This document shows, one piece after another, positions 17,118 through 24,445 of a stretch of DNA of 64,000 bases. A program made the position numbers and the translations under genes. Origin of the DNA: Streptosporangium sp. NBC_01756. GTDB taxonomy: Bacteria > Actinomycetota > Actinomycetes > Streptosporangiales > Streptosporangiaceae. The stretch is taken from assembly GCF_035917975.1 (NCBI RefSeq), contig NZ_CP109130.1:4092001-4156000 (forward strand), given 5' to 3'. Position 1 is the first letter of the stretch, and each line of letters opens with the position of its first letter. The notes beneath the pieces are model-generated. The model worked only from the letters and a program-made list of their open reading frames with translations, was not told the DNA's origin and did not search any database.

Positions 17118-17465
17118 TCAGCTCTTGAGCGCCAGGTAGATCAGTACCTTCGCCTGCGGATCTCCGCCGCGCAGCGAGGCCCGCAGCCGCAGCCAGTGGC
17201 CGAACTCACGCACCCGCCAGGACACCAGGCCCGGCTCCGTCGTCACCTGTTCGGCGGTCTCGTCGTCGCACCAGTGCAGCCCGTCGGGGGAGATCTGGGT
17301 GGCCAGGTGCAGGGTGGGCGCGTCGCCCTCCAGTGCCAGGGTCCGCACGAACCAGCGCGCTTCCGTCGCCCACCCGGCCTCGTACGGCTCGGTCGTGAAG
17401 TCGGCGGTGAAAGTGGTGTTGCGCTCCAGAACGGCGGTAAGAGCATGCTTCATGCCGGTGTTCAC
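17118..17465 (-). CDS. Small conserved protein coupled to DUF6772-like gene
   Basis: About 115 residues, no signal peptide or membrane segment. It is rich in beta-prone segments: FTADFTTEPYEAGWATEA, TLHLATQISPDGLHWCDDE and a C-terminal WLRLRASLRGGDPQAKVLIY. I do not recognise the family. The wording of the sequence resembles small beta-sandwich modules that follow sugar-acting proteins. I chose GTG 17465 because it overlaps the previous stop as GTGA; a downstream ATG (17453) gives a shorter form. It sits between the DUF6772-like gene and the binding protein, so its role is presumably in the same saccharide pathway. Confidence 0.65.
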   Translation of the reverse strand: MNTGMKHALTAVLERNTTFTADFTTEPYEAGWATEARWFVRTLALEGDAPTLHLATQISPDGLHWCDDETAEQVTTEPGLVSWRVREFGHWLRLRASLRGGDPQAKVLIYLALKS

Positions 17466-18430
17466 CAATCCACGGAAATCAGAGCGGAGTCAAGGAAAAG
17501 AAAGTTGCGCACCGGAGAATGGGTGCGCACGCTCACGTAGAAATTCAGCAGGTTTTCCAGGCCGTCGTACTTGTCTGGATATTGCGGAACGGGGACATCG
17601 CGCATGTCCATGATCCGGTCATTGACCTGGAGTTCGATGTTCGTCCGGGTGCGGGTGTCGAACTGCCAGCGCAGGTAATGCCAATTGACCTTGGTGGGGA
17701 CCTCGTTGTAGCAGAGGAACTGCGGATCCTCGTCGAGCGCGTGCCAGTCCTCGGGGTCGGGAGCGGTGAAGTCCTCGGTGGGGCTCAGGTTCTCCTGGTT
17801 GTGCAGGTTGTCCCGGGGCGTCGGCTCGGGCACCACGGGATAGACCCAGCGCCGGGTGAGCTTGTTCTCCAGATCGGTGTTCTGGTAGCGCGCGACGCAG
17901 TGGTAGCGGATGCCCTCGCCGTCGCAGAGGTCGGTGGCCACGGTGAACGCGCCGAACTGGGCCTCGGACGGGTGCAGGTTCCCGTCCCAGACCACGTCGC
18001 CGAAGCTGTTGCCGAGCGACGACTCCTCGGTCGCCGCCTCGCTCTTGTAGGTGAAGTACGTCTCGAACTGCACCACCCCGCGCTGCGCCATGGTCAGGCG
18101 GCGGATCGCGACGGCGGTGTGTCCGGTCACCGGCCGGGTGGCGACCTTCAGGGCGTAGTTGCCGCTCATCGCACCATGGGTGCCGATGTCGAAGAAATCG
18201 CACGAACTGAGCTGCGGCGGCCGGAAGTCCCGCATGTGCACATCGACCGTGTCGAGGTTTCCGTGGCCGTCGTGATTGCCGATGAGTTCGCACCATCCGT
18301 GCGTCCCGGTGTTGAACTCATCGAATGCGAGTATGCGTGGCAACGGGTTGAACTTGGAAAGTCTGGGATCTGCCGCGATCAGCGCACGGCGTAGTTCGTT
18401 GGCCGGAACATGGGTCGTCTCCACGCTCAA
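17462..18430 (-). CDS. Conserved protein, DUF6772-like, first gene of the LacI/PL8 locus
   Basis: A 322-residue protein without signal peptide. It contains FDEFNTGTHGWCELIGNHDG near residue 35, ALKVATRPVTGHTAVAIRRL near 93 and VNWHYLRWQFDTRTRTNIEL near 250. This reads like a jelly-roll/LamG-like glycan-associated fold: a sandwich with an internal VQFETYFTYK strand and a late QVNDRIMDM segment. I recall similar actinobacterial proteins called DUF6772, but I am not sure of the number. It is the first gene after a LacI-type operator and is overlapped by the small partner gene. A cytoplasmic sugar-processing or isomerising role is possible; no catalytic motif is recognised. Confidence 0.7.
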   Translation of the reverse strand: MSVETTHVPANELRRALIAADPRLSKFNPLPRILAFDEFNTGTHGWCELIGNHDGHGNLDTVDVHMRDFRPPQLSSCDFFDIGTHGAMSGNYALKVATRPVTGHTAVAIRRLTMAQRGVVQFETYFTYKSEAATEESSLGNSFGDVVWDGNLHPSEAQFGAFTVATDLCDGEGIRYHCVARYQNTDLENKLTRRWVYPVVPEPTPRDNLHNQENLSPTEDFTAPDPEDWHALDEDPQFLCYNEVPTKVNWHYLRWQFDTRTRTNIELQVNDRIMDMRDVPVPQYPDKYDGLENLLNFYVSVRTHSPVRNFLFLDSALISVDW

Positions 18431-18464
18431 GGCGTCCTTCCCGTGGATAATTCTCGGGCCCGAG

Positions 18465-18488
18465 ATTAACGTTAACGTGAACGTTAAT
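18465..18488. promoter_or_regulatory. LacI-type operator heading the PL8/Dpp operon
   Basis: A 24-base near-perfect palindrome with arms ATTAACGTT (18465-18473) and AACGTTAAT (18480-18488). Only the central bases deviate. AACGTT-centred palindromes are the classic LacI/CcpA-type operator shape, and this one lies 35-58 bases upstream of the first gene of an operon that encodes its own LacI protein, downstream of a promoter-like pair. Confidence 0.75.
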
Positions 18489-18502
18489 TTTGGGTTTCGA
18501 GG

Positions 18503-18532
18503 ACGCTAACTTGTCGTCTCCGCGAATGTCAA
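18503..18532 (-). promoter_or_regulatory. Promoter for the PL8/Dpp operon
   Basis: On the minus strand TTGACA (18532-18527) and TAGCGT (18508-18503) are separated by 18 bases, a good match to housekeeping-sigma promoters of actinomycetes. The LacI-type palindrome lies just downstream, where bound repressor would block transcription start or escape. Confidence 0.6.
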
Positions 18533-18745
18533 GAGATCATCACGAATCAGGACGGATAGGGATGGAACGTACGGAGCCCCCGCCGGCCGGTCGGCCACGG
18601 CCCGTCCGGCAGCCCGGTTCCGCGGTCGCCCCGGCGGCGCCGGCCTGCGGATACGCCCAGCCTGATCGGCCCACGCCCCGGCGACCGCTGAGCGGTTCCC
18701 GCTACGGACGGCCCGGGCCGGCACCCGGGTGGTGGCGGCACCCGG

Positions 18746-19237
18746 TCAGTCGTCCGACTGGTCCGCGAGGTAGGCCTGGAGCATCTTGAAGCCCGGCATG
18801 CTCCGATGCGGCTGAACACCCACGGTGAACACCTCCGGATCGTCGAAGACCGGCTCACCGTCGGAGCGGGCGTAGGCGACGCGCCCGTAGTCGACGCCCT
18901 CGTCGCGGTCGCAGCTCATCCAGGTGATCGCCTCCTGCTCGTCCTCGCGCAGGGGGTGGTTGGAGACCGCCCGCATGGCGACCGTGTTGGGCGGCCTGAA
19001 GATCCAGACCTGGGGGACGGCCAGCACCCACCGGGTGGCGCCGACCTCCCGGGCCCTGACGGCGGCCCTGGCCTCGAAGGCGGCTGCCGCGGGCTCGTCG
19101 AGGAGATAGCCGTCGTCGCTGAGCACCAGCCGGCGCTCACCGTCCATGACCACCATGGCCGGGCAGTCGCGTGCCAGGATGCTCTCCTCCAACATCCTGA
19201 CCACGTCGAAGAGCAGGGCCACCGTCTCACCGTTCAT
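18746..19237 (-). CDS. Conserved hypothetical protein
   Basis: 163 residues, soluble, starting MNGETVALLFDVVRMLEESI. It is acidic, with segments VVMDGERRLVLSDDGYLLDE and RWVLAVPQVWIFRPPNTVAM. No known catalytic motif is visible and I do not recognise the family. The next gene on the same strand (19281-19511) is upstream and 43 bases away, so they may be co-transcribed. Bases 18541-18745 downstream of it contain nothing I can identify. Confidence 0.6.
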   Translation of the reverse strand: MNGETVALLFDVVRMLEESILARDCPAMVVMDGERRLVLSDDGYLLDEPAAAAFEARAAVRAREVGATRWVLAVPQVWIFRPPNTVAMRAVSNHPLREDEQEAITWMSCDRDEGVDYGRVAYARSDGEPVFDDPEVFTVGVQPHRSMPGFKMLQAYLADQSDD

Positions 19238-19280
19238 ATCGTGGCTCCACTCTTCGCTTCCGATCCCCGGCGACGGGCAT

Positions 19281-19511
19281 TCAGAGGTCCACGTCCCGGG
19301 AGGCGATCACACGGACCCCGTCCAGGCTCCCGTTCGCCGGGGTGACCACGACCTTCCTGCCCGGTTCCTCGTAGCCGTGCTCCGTCAGCCACACCAGGGT
19401 GGAGGGATCGAGATCCTCGAAGGCGACCGGGGAGCCGGGCGAGAAGATGTCCGCTCCGGATGGAATGCGGCCGACGTCGCCTTCGACGATCGACAGGGTG
19501 TAGACGGTCAT
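19281..19511 (-). CDS. Small conserved hypothetical protein
   Basis: 76 residues, MTVYTLSIVEGDVGRIPSGA at the start and acidic overall. The pattern FEDLDPSTLVWLTEHGYEEP with a final VIASRDVDL suggests a compact beta-rich domain. No family is recognised. A longer open frame extends upstream, but ATG 19511 is the first convincing start and the upstream DNA is divergent promoter space for the GlsB-like gene. It probably forms a two-gene unit with the hypothetical gene downstream. Confidence 0.55.
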   Translation of the reverse strand: MTVYTLSIVEGDVGRIPSGADIFSPGSPVAFEDLDPSTLVWLTEHGYEEPGRKVVVTPANGSLDGVRVIASRDVDL

Positions 19512-19718
19512 GGCAGCCCCCGTGCTGGTTGTCCTCATAGAGGTCCATACCCGGTCAGACAGGTTCCGCTCGGTCCAGCCCCGGTTCTGCCCGAACGGCG
19601 CTCCCACGGAGTCCCACCAGCCAGGCCGCTTCGCAACCGATCTGTTACGTGTCAGCCCTCTTTCCTGGGGCACTCGTCTGTCAGCCGAGCTACAGGCCGA
19701 TCTACAGGGAGCGTGAAC

Positions 19719-19991
19719 ATGACGGTTACCGGCATCATCACCGCCATCGTCATCGGAGTTATCGTCGGAGCTCTGGGCCGCCTGGTGGTCCCGGGCAAGC
19801 AGAACATTCCGATCTGGCTGACCATCGTGATCGGCATCGTCGCGGCCCTCATCGGCACTGCCATCGCCGGTGCGCTGGGCGTCGCCTCGACCAGTGGCAT
19901 CGACTGGATCGAACTGCTCATCCAGGTCGTCGTCGCCGCCGTCGGCGTGATCCTCGCCGTGAGCCTGTACCGCAGGCGCGGCGTCCGGTAA
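19719..19991 (+). CDS. GlsB/YeaQ/YmgE family stress-associated membrane protein
   Basis: 90 residues with three hydrophobic segments: IITAIVIGVIVGALGRLVV, then WLTIVIGIVAALIGTAIAG, then WIELLIQVVVAAVGVILAV. The glycine-rich first helix followed by GRLVVPGKQ is the transglycosylase-associated (GlsB/YeaQ) signature. Family members are small inner-membrane proteins induced by stress; the molecular function is not settled. A strong hairpin lies 40 bases downstream. A ribosome site (GGGAGCG) precedes the ATG. Confidence 0.88.
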   Translation: MTVTGIITAIVIGVIVGALGRLVVPGKQNIPIWLTIVIGIVAALIGTAIAGALGVASTSGIDWIELLIQVVVAAVGVILAVSLYRRRGVR

Positions 19992-20030
19992 AGGAACCGC
20001 ACTGACGAGTGCGCTGATCGGCGGATACCC

Positions 20031-20074
20031 GGAGGCCCCGGGCCGGAGACATCTCGCTCCGGCCAGGGGCCTCC
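20031..20074 (+). terminator. Strong hairpin terminator after GlsB-like gene
   Basis: GGAGGCCCC (20031-20039) pairs with GGGGCCTCC (20066-20074), and inside it GGCCGGAG (20041-20048) pairs with CTCCGGCC (20057-20064) around an 8-base loop. It gives 17 base pairs with single-base bulges, typical of U-less actinomycete terminators. Confidence 0.8.
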
Positions 20075-20217
20075 GCCGTGTCCGGAGACCGATCCGCCGA
20101 CTCTCAGCTTCGCCGGCTCTCAGCGGACCGGGGCCGAGGAGGCTTCGGCGGCAGGCCGCCTCCACCCGTTCTCCGGCCCGGAACGCCCTCTCCCGAACAC
20201 AGGAATCTCGAACACAG

Positions 20218-20249
20218 GGGTCGGGAAGGACCGATGTCCTTCCCGACCC
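20218..20249 (-). terminator. Perfect hairpin terminator after the GH71 gene
   Basis: GGGTCGGGAAGGAC (20218-20231) and its exact reverse complement (20236-20249) enclose a 4-base CGAT loop, 25 bases downstream of the minus-strand glucanase stop. Confidence 0.82.
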
Positions 20250-20273
20250 TGCGGAAGGTCCCGAAGGATCCGG

Positions 20274-22310
20274 TTAGAGCGGACGCGAGCAGGGGGCGCC
20301 GCCGCCCGCGTGGTTGATCAGATCCTGGTAGACGACGCTCTTCTCGATCGGGGTTTTGCTGGTGACCGTCTGCACGGTCTTGCCATCCCGCTTGAGCTCG
20401 AAGACGGGGGTCGTCCCCGGCACCATCGGCACCTTGAACGACACCATGCCCGGCGCCGTCACCTCCTTGGTCTGCACGTCGGTGCCCTGCTTGACGACCA
20501 GCGTCCCCGCCGACTTGACGAAGGCGAGCAGTTCGACGTTGTTGGTGGCCGCGTCGCCGTACGGAATGGCGATCGGGCCGATGGTCTGCTTGGTCTTGTC
20601 GAACGGCGCGTCGGTGCGGTGGCTGCGGTGGAAGTAGTACAGCGCGTCCCTGGCGACACTCGGCGCCTTGCCGGTCTTGAACCAGGTCGTGTAGTACGCG
20701 ATCACGTCCGCGGGCGCGTAACCCCGTTCGACCGAGGGCGCCAGCCAGGATTCCGCGTAGTCGTTCCAGGTCAGCAGGGAGATGATGTCCGCGTCACCCT
20801 CCATCGCCTTGACGAAGGACTGCCGCAGCGTGTTGCTGTTGGACGGCTCCCAATACCTCTTGTCACGCGGACGCACGTCCTCCAGAGCCGCCGGGGCCAT
20901 GTAGAACCGGCCGCGCTTCTGGGACTCGATGCCCGCCTTGCGGTAGCCGTCGGTCGAGCTCTCCCAGCGAACGCCCCACGAGGAGTAACCCACCACCGAG
21001 TTGTTCCACTCGGTCTTACCGCTGCCGCTCCAGTCCAGGAAGATCGGGACGAGGGACGTCTTCATCCCCTGCTCCGCCAGCTTCGCGCGCAGGTTGTCCC
21101 ACCAGGCGGGCGACTGCCGCTCGGGATAGAACGGCGCGAGCGGGATGGTGCCGTCGGGCAGGTGGTAGACCGACGGGTGTCCCTTGGCCAGGAGAAGGTC
21201 GGCGATCGGCTTGTCCGGCGAGGCGTCCTTGGTGGTCGGGAAGTCCGGGCTCAGCATGATGCGGAACCCGGGGTCGACGGCCTTGGCCGCCGCGAGCAGG
21301 TCGGCGATGTGGTTGAAACGCTGGTCGCTGGCCGAGGTGTGGTGCTCGTAGATGAAGCCGTCCAGCCCCATCGCGATGGCCTGCCGGATCTCGACCTCGA
21401 AGTCGGCCTGGCGCCAGTTGCCCGAGCGCACCGGCCGGGTGAGCGGCCTGTCACGGGAGTGCCCGCCCTGCGCGGCGTACATCCCGTTGGAACCGGCCGG
21501 ATCAAGCCAGGAGGCGTACTGGTCCTTGGACGGGTCCTTGTTGTCGATCGACAACGGGTAGGGCGGGAAGTAGAAGGCGAAGACCTTCTTGTCGTACGAG
21601 CGCAGCGTGGCGGCCGACGGCTTGTCGAACGGCAGGCACTGGCTGCTGCCGGCCGGCGGGGTCGTCGTGGGAGTGGCCGTCGGCGTGGCACTCGGCGTGG
21701 CACTCGGCGTGGGGGTCGGGGTGGCCGTGCCGGGGGTATAGGTGATCTTGAGGCTGGGGCCCTTGCCCGTGGTGCGCGTGGAGTACAGCACCGCCACCGG
21801 CCCGCTGGACGCGGTGAGACCGAAGGAGTACGCCCCGTTGCCGGTGTAGGCGTCCGAGACGTCGAAGCCGGCCGCGGTGTTCGCGGTGAAGCCGGTGTGG
21901 GTGCTCAGCGCCGCGCCGAAGGTGGGCTTGTTGTTCCACGACGTGGTGGTCTCCGACCAGGTGCCGGTGACCTTGTGCGCCGCGACCGTGGTGTCCGTCG
22001 TCCTGGTCGACTGCACCTGCAGGGTCATGGTGACGTTCGTGGCATTCGCCGGAATGCCGGCGACGGTGAAGCCGGTGAGCGTCCTGCGCTCAGCGTTCGT
22101 GGCGTCGTTGCAGGTCTTCACACACACGGAGAGCCACTCCGCGGTGCCGTAAATCGTGGTGGGAGCGATCTGGCTGATGAAGACGTCTTTGGCCGGCTGG
22201 ACCACGACGCTCACCGGAGCCGACTGGGCGGACGCCTGGGCCGCGCCTAAGGGGATGGCGCAGACCAGGGCGACGAGGACGGCTAACGCCGCCCGTCCCT
22301 GGGAGAACAA
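20274..22310 (-). CDS. Secreted alpha-1,3-glucanase (GH71) with N-terminal DNRLRE/CBM-like domain
   Basis: 678 residues. A Sec signal peptide (AALAVLVALVCAIPLGAAQA) is followed by a ~165-residue beta domain with WSETTTSWNNKP and GFDVSDA, which is the DNRLRE/CBM96-like pattern. A Thr/Pro linker of TPTPSATPSATP type precedes a GH71 catalytic domain beginning KKVFAFYFPPYPLSI. GH71 marks include DGFIYEHHTS, LVPIFLDWSG and SLLTWNDYAESW with its conserved Asp. It should hydrolyse fungal or dental-plaque-type alpha-1,3-glucan outside the cell. The start is TTG 22310, chosen because GGAGG lies 4 bases upstream and no ATG fits. Codons 9 and 21, both in the signal peptide, are TTA. Confidence 0.88.
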   Translation of the reverse strand: MFSQGRAALAVLVALVCAIPLGAAQASAQSAPVSVVVQPAKDVFISQIAPTTIYGTAEWLSVCVKTCNDATNAERRTLTGFTVAGIPANATNVTMTLQVQSTRTTDTTVAAHKVTGTWSETTTSWNNKPTFGAALSTHTGFTANTAAGFDVSDAYTGNGAYSFGLTASSGPVAVLYSTRTTGKGPSLKITYTPGTATPTPTPSATPSATPTATPTTTPPAGSSQCLPFDKPSAATLRSYDKKVFAFYFPPYPLSIDNKDPSKDQYASWLDPAGSNGMYAAQGGHSRDRPLTRPVRSGNWRQADFEVEIRQAIAMGLDGFIYEHHTSASDQRFNHIADLLAAAKAVDPGFRIMLSPDFPTTKDASPDKPIADLLLAKGHPSVYHLPDGTIPLAPFYPERQSPAWWDNLRAKLAEQGMKTSLVPIFLDWSGSGKTEWNNSVVGYSSWGVRWESSTDGYRKAGIESQKRGRFYMAPAALEDVRPRDKRYWEPSNSNTLRQSFVKAMEGDADIISLLTWNDYAESWLAPSVERGYAPADVIAYYTTWFKTGKAPSVARDALYYFHRSHRTDAPFDKTKQTIGPIAIPYGDAATNNVELLAFVKSAGTLVVKQGTDVQTKEVTAPGMVSFKVPMVPGTTPVFELKRDGKTVQTVTSKTPIEKSVVYQDLINHAGGGAPCSRPL

Positions 22311-22445
22311 AGAACCTCCAAAGATTGCATATGAATTTTGATCACCATAGCTGTTACAAAAGGGGACCAAGGGGGAATTGGTGTTACTTTTTGATGTCCA
22401 AAAACAAGCCCGTATAGTGCCTGTAATCCGGATGGAACGGACCAC

Positions 22446-23039
22446 AATGACGCGCCGTCACTCCCACATGACGCGCCGCTGCGCCGCCGGCCCGGAGACA
22501 CCCCACCGGACCGTCCGATCACGAACCGGATGCACCACCTCCATGGCGCGACCCCGGCGACGGCATCCCATCCCGGACGGCACCGTTGGTCACACCACCC
22601 GGCCACCCCGGCGGCACGGAACCCCGGCGGTACGGAGCACCGGCAGCATGGCGCCCTGGCACGACCGAAATATCCTTTCATCGCCGAAACATCCCACTGA
22701 ATACGTGAAGTTCATTCATGGCGAGCCACGCGAGAGGCCAGCGGCAATCCGCACATGAAAACGATTCCACGGCCGCTCTCTCACGACATGTCCGGGCAGC
22801 TGAAAAATCAACGTGAGATGAACTCCGGTCACAACCGGAGAAAAGGCAGATCAGCGGGGAGGCCGGCGAGGCGACCGAAGAAACGGGGAGCGCGAGCCCG
22901 ACTAAAGGGCCCCCGTACTGCGCATCCACCATGCAACCACAGGTCACCGTGGCCCTGGTTTCGGGCGCACCCTATTGTTAATTATGTATTATTTATAAAC
23001 CAATAGCCATAAGTGCCGATTACTCGACCCCTTTACCTT
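22446..23039. other. Long intergenic region, no convincing gene
   Basis: About 600 bases between the divergent GH71 and membrane-protein genes. The first part (22446-22940) is GC-rich, and small open frames there lack codon bias and ribosome sites. From about 22970 the DNA becomes AT-rich (TTAATTATGTATTATTTATA at 22978-22997), as expected of a promoter or regulator-binding zone. I see no RNA gene or repeat. Confidence 0.5.
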
Positions 23040-23060
23040 CCCAATGGATCACGGTCAGTC

Positions 23061-23075
23061 TAATATTTGGACCTA
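23061..23075 (+). promoter_or_regulatory. -10 element immediately before ATG (possible leaderless start)
   Basis: TAATAT at 23061-23066 lies 8 bases before ATG 23075, and no Shine-Dalgarno sequence is visible. This spacing puts transcription start at or next to the ATG, the layout of leaderless actinobacterial mRNAs. A -35 element is not clear. Confidence 0.4.
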
Positions 23076-24418
23076 TGTCATGGCGCGCATCGGATTTCCC
23101 AGACGGACAGGCTGGGCCCGCCGGTCGTGGTGACGCTTCCGCCGATCATGAATGGGGACAGGCCCCGGACTGGCATCCAGAACGGCTCGACGCATTCGAT
23201 TGGCGGAAGGTCATTCTGTCCGGCGCAATTTTATTGATCTTCGCTGCGTCGGGGGTCTGGCTCGTCATGAGAAGCCCCTCCGAGTCACGGGCGCTGGTCG
23301 CCAATCCGACCCCCCGGCCCTCCGGGACAGCGGCTCCTCTCTCACCGACGCCGGCCCCCTCCGGCACCGCGCCGGACGCCAAGAGCACACCGGCCTCCTC
23401 CACTCCCAATGCCACCGGCGCGACGGAGTCCTCGGCAGCGGACGGCAGGAGCACACCGCAGCCGTCCCTCAACCCCAGGACCGTCGCCACCGCAGAGGCA
23501 AGGATGAGGGTCACGGTCCCTCCGTCCGTCGAGTCCTCGGCCGAGGCCGCCGCCCCCCAGCTCTCCATCAAGCAGATGTACGGCATCCACAGCGGATACC
23601 AGCGGGGGCTGTCAAAGGCACAGGCCGCGCTGGACCAGGTCGCGATGGGGAAGCTGGAGCACGGACTCGCGCTGGAGATGTCCCGGGCGAGCTTCAAGAC
23701 CGCCCGGCTGGAAGGCACCGAGGTGCCGTCGGGGATGTGGCCCAACCCGAAGGTGTGGGCGCCCCGGCATGTCGACGGCACCCCCGACTGGTTCGTGGCG
23801 ATCTGTTACGAACCAGGAATTGCCCGGATCTATGACCTGATGAGCTCCACTCCCGCCGGCTGGCGGCTGGTGGCGTCCGCGGCCGACACACGGGCCACCC
23901 CCGCCCGGCTCCCCCAGATCGCGACCGACGCCGACGGCTACGCCACGAGCCTGCCGGAGGACGCTCCCGGACTGCTCGCGACCCCGCGCCAGGTCGCCGC
24001 CGCCCATCTGGCCAGCATGGCGGACGCCGAACCGGATCCGATGTTCGCCGACGGGCCGTGGACCAGCGACGTCGTGCGGTTCTGGCAGCAGGAGCGGACC
24101 CAGCTGGAGGAGGCGGGCTGGACGCTCCGGCTCTCCTACCGGCAGGAGGGTCCGGTGCGGGCGCTGCGGACCGGCGACGGCGGCGCCCTGGTCTGGTACG
24201 CAGCTCGCTCGGTCGACACCCGCAAGGCCCATCGGGTGGGCGCGAAGGTCAGCCTCAAGGGGTCGGCCGCCGTCCGCACCGCGAAAAAGGCCTTCACCCA
24301 CTCAGCCAATGCGACCTATGGACGCATGTACGTAGCCCATGTCCCTCCTGCCGGTTCCACCGAGCCCGTCCACGTGCTGGGCGAGTGGAGCGACGTCCTG
24401 GAAGGTCACGGCGACTGA
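23075..24418 (+). CDS. Single-span membrane protein, first gene of the sigma-like/ParA cassette
   Basis: 447 residues. A 45-residue cytoplasmic head is followed by one membrane span (VILSGAILLIFAASGVWLVM, about 46-65), a Pro/Ser/Thr-rich linker (70-150) and a folded extracellular part of about 280 residues starting near SIKQMYGIHSGY. The extracellular part has DWFVAICYEPG and RLVASAADTRA segments but no motif I recognise. TTA is used at 23231, inside the membrane span. It is the first of five plus-strand genes spaced 28, -4, 48 and -1 bases apart, so it is likely part of one membrane assembly. Function unknown. Confidence 0.75.
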   Translation: MSWRASDFPDGQAGPAGRGDASADHEWGQAPDWHPERLDAFDWRKVILSGAILLIFAASGVWLVMRSPSESRALVANPTPRPSGTAAPLSPTPAPSGTAPDAKSTPASSTPNATGATESSAADGRSTPQPSLNPRTVATAEARMRVTVPPSVESSAEAAAPQLSIKQMYGIHSGYQRGLSKAQAALDQVAMGKLEHGLALEMSRASFKTARLEGTEVPSGMWPNPKVWAPRHVDGTPDWFVAICYEPGIARIYDLMSSTPAGWRLVASAADTRATPARLPQIATDADGYATSLPEDAPGLLATPRQVAAAHLASMADAEPDPMFADGPWTSDVVRFWQQERTQLEEAGWTLRLSYRQEGPVRALRTGDGGALVWYAARSVDTRKAHRVGAKVSLKGSAAVRTAKKAFTHSANATYGRMYVAHVPPAGSTEPVHVLGEWSDVLEGHGD

Positions 24419-24445
24419 CACCCCCTGGAAGAAGAGGCAACATCC

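Noticed and set aside
22755..23006. 83-residue open frame before the membrane cassette
   Set aside because: Arg/Lys/Pro-rich with no ribosome site and no codon bias; it overlaps the AT-rich promoter zone.
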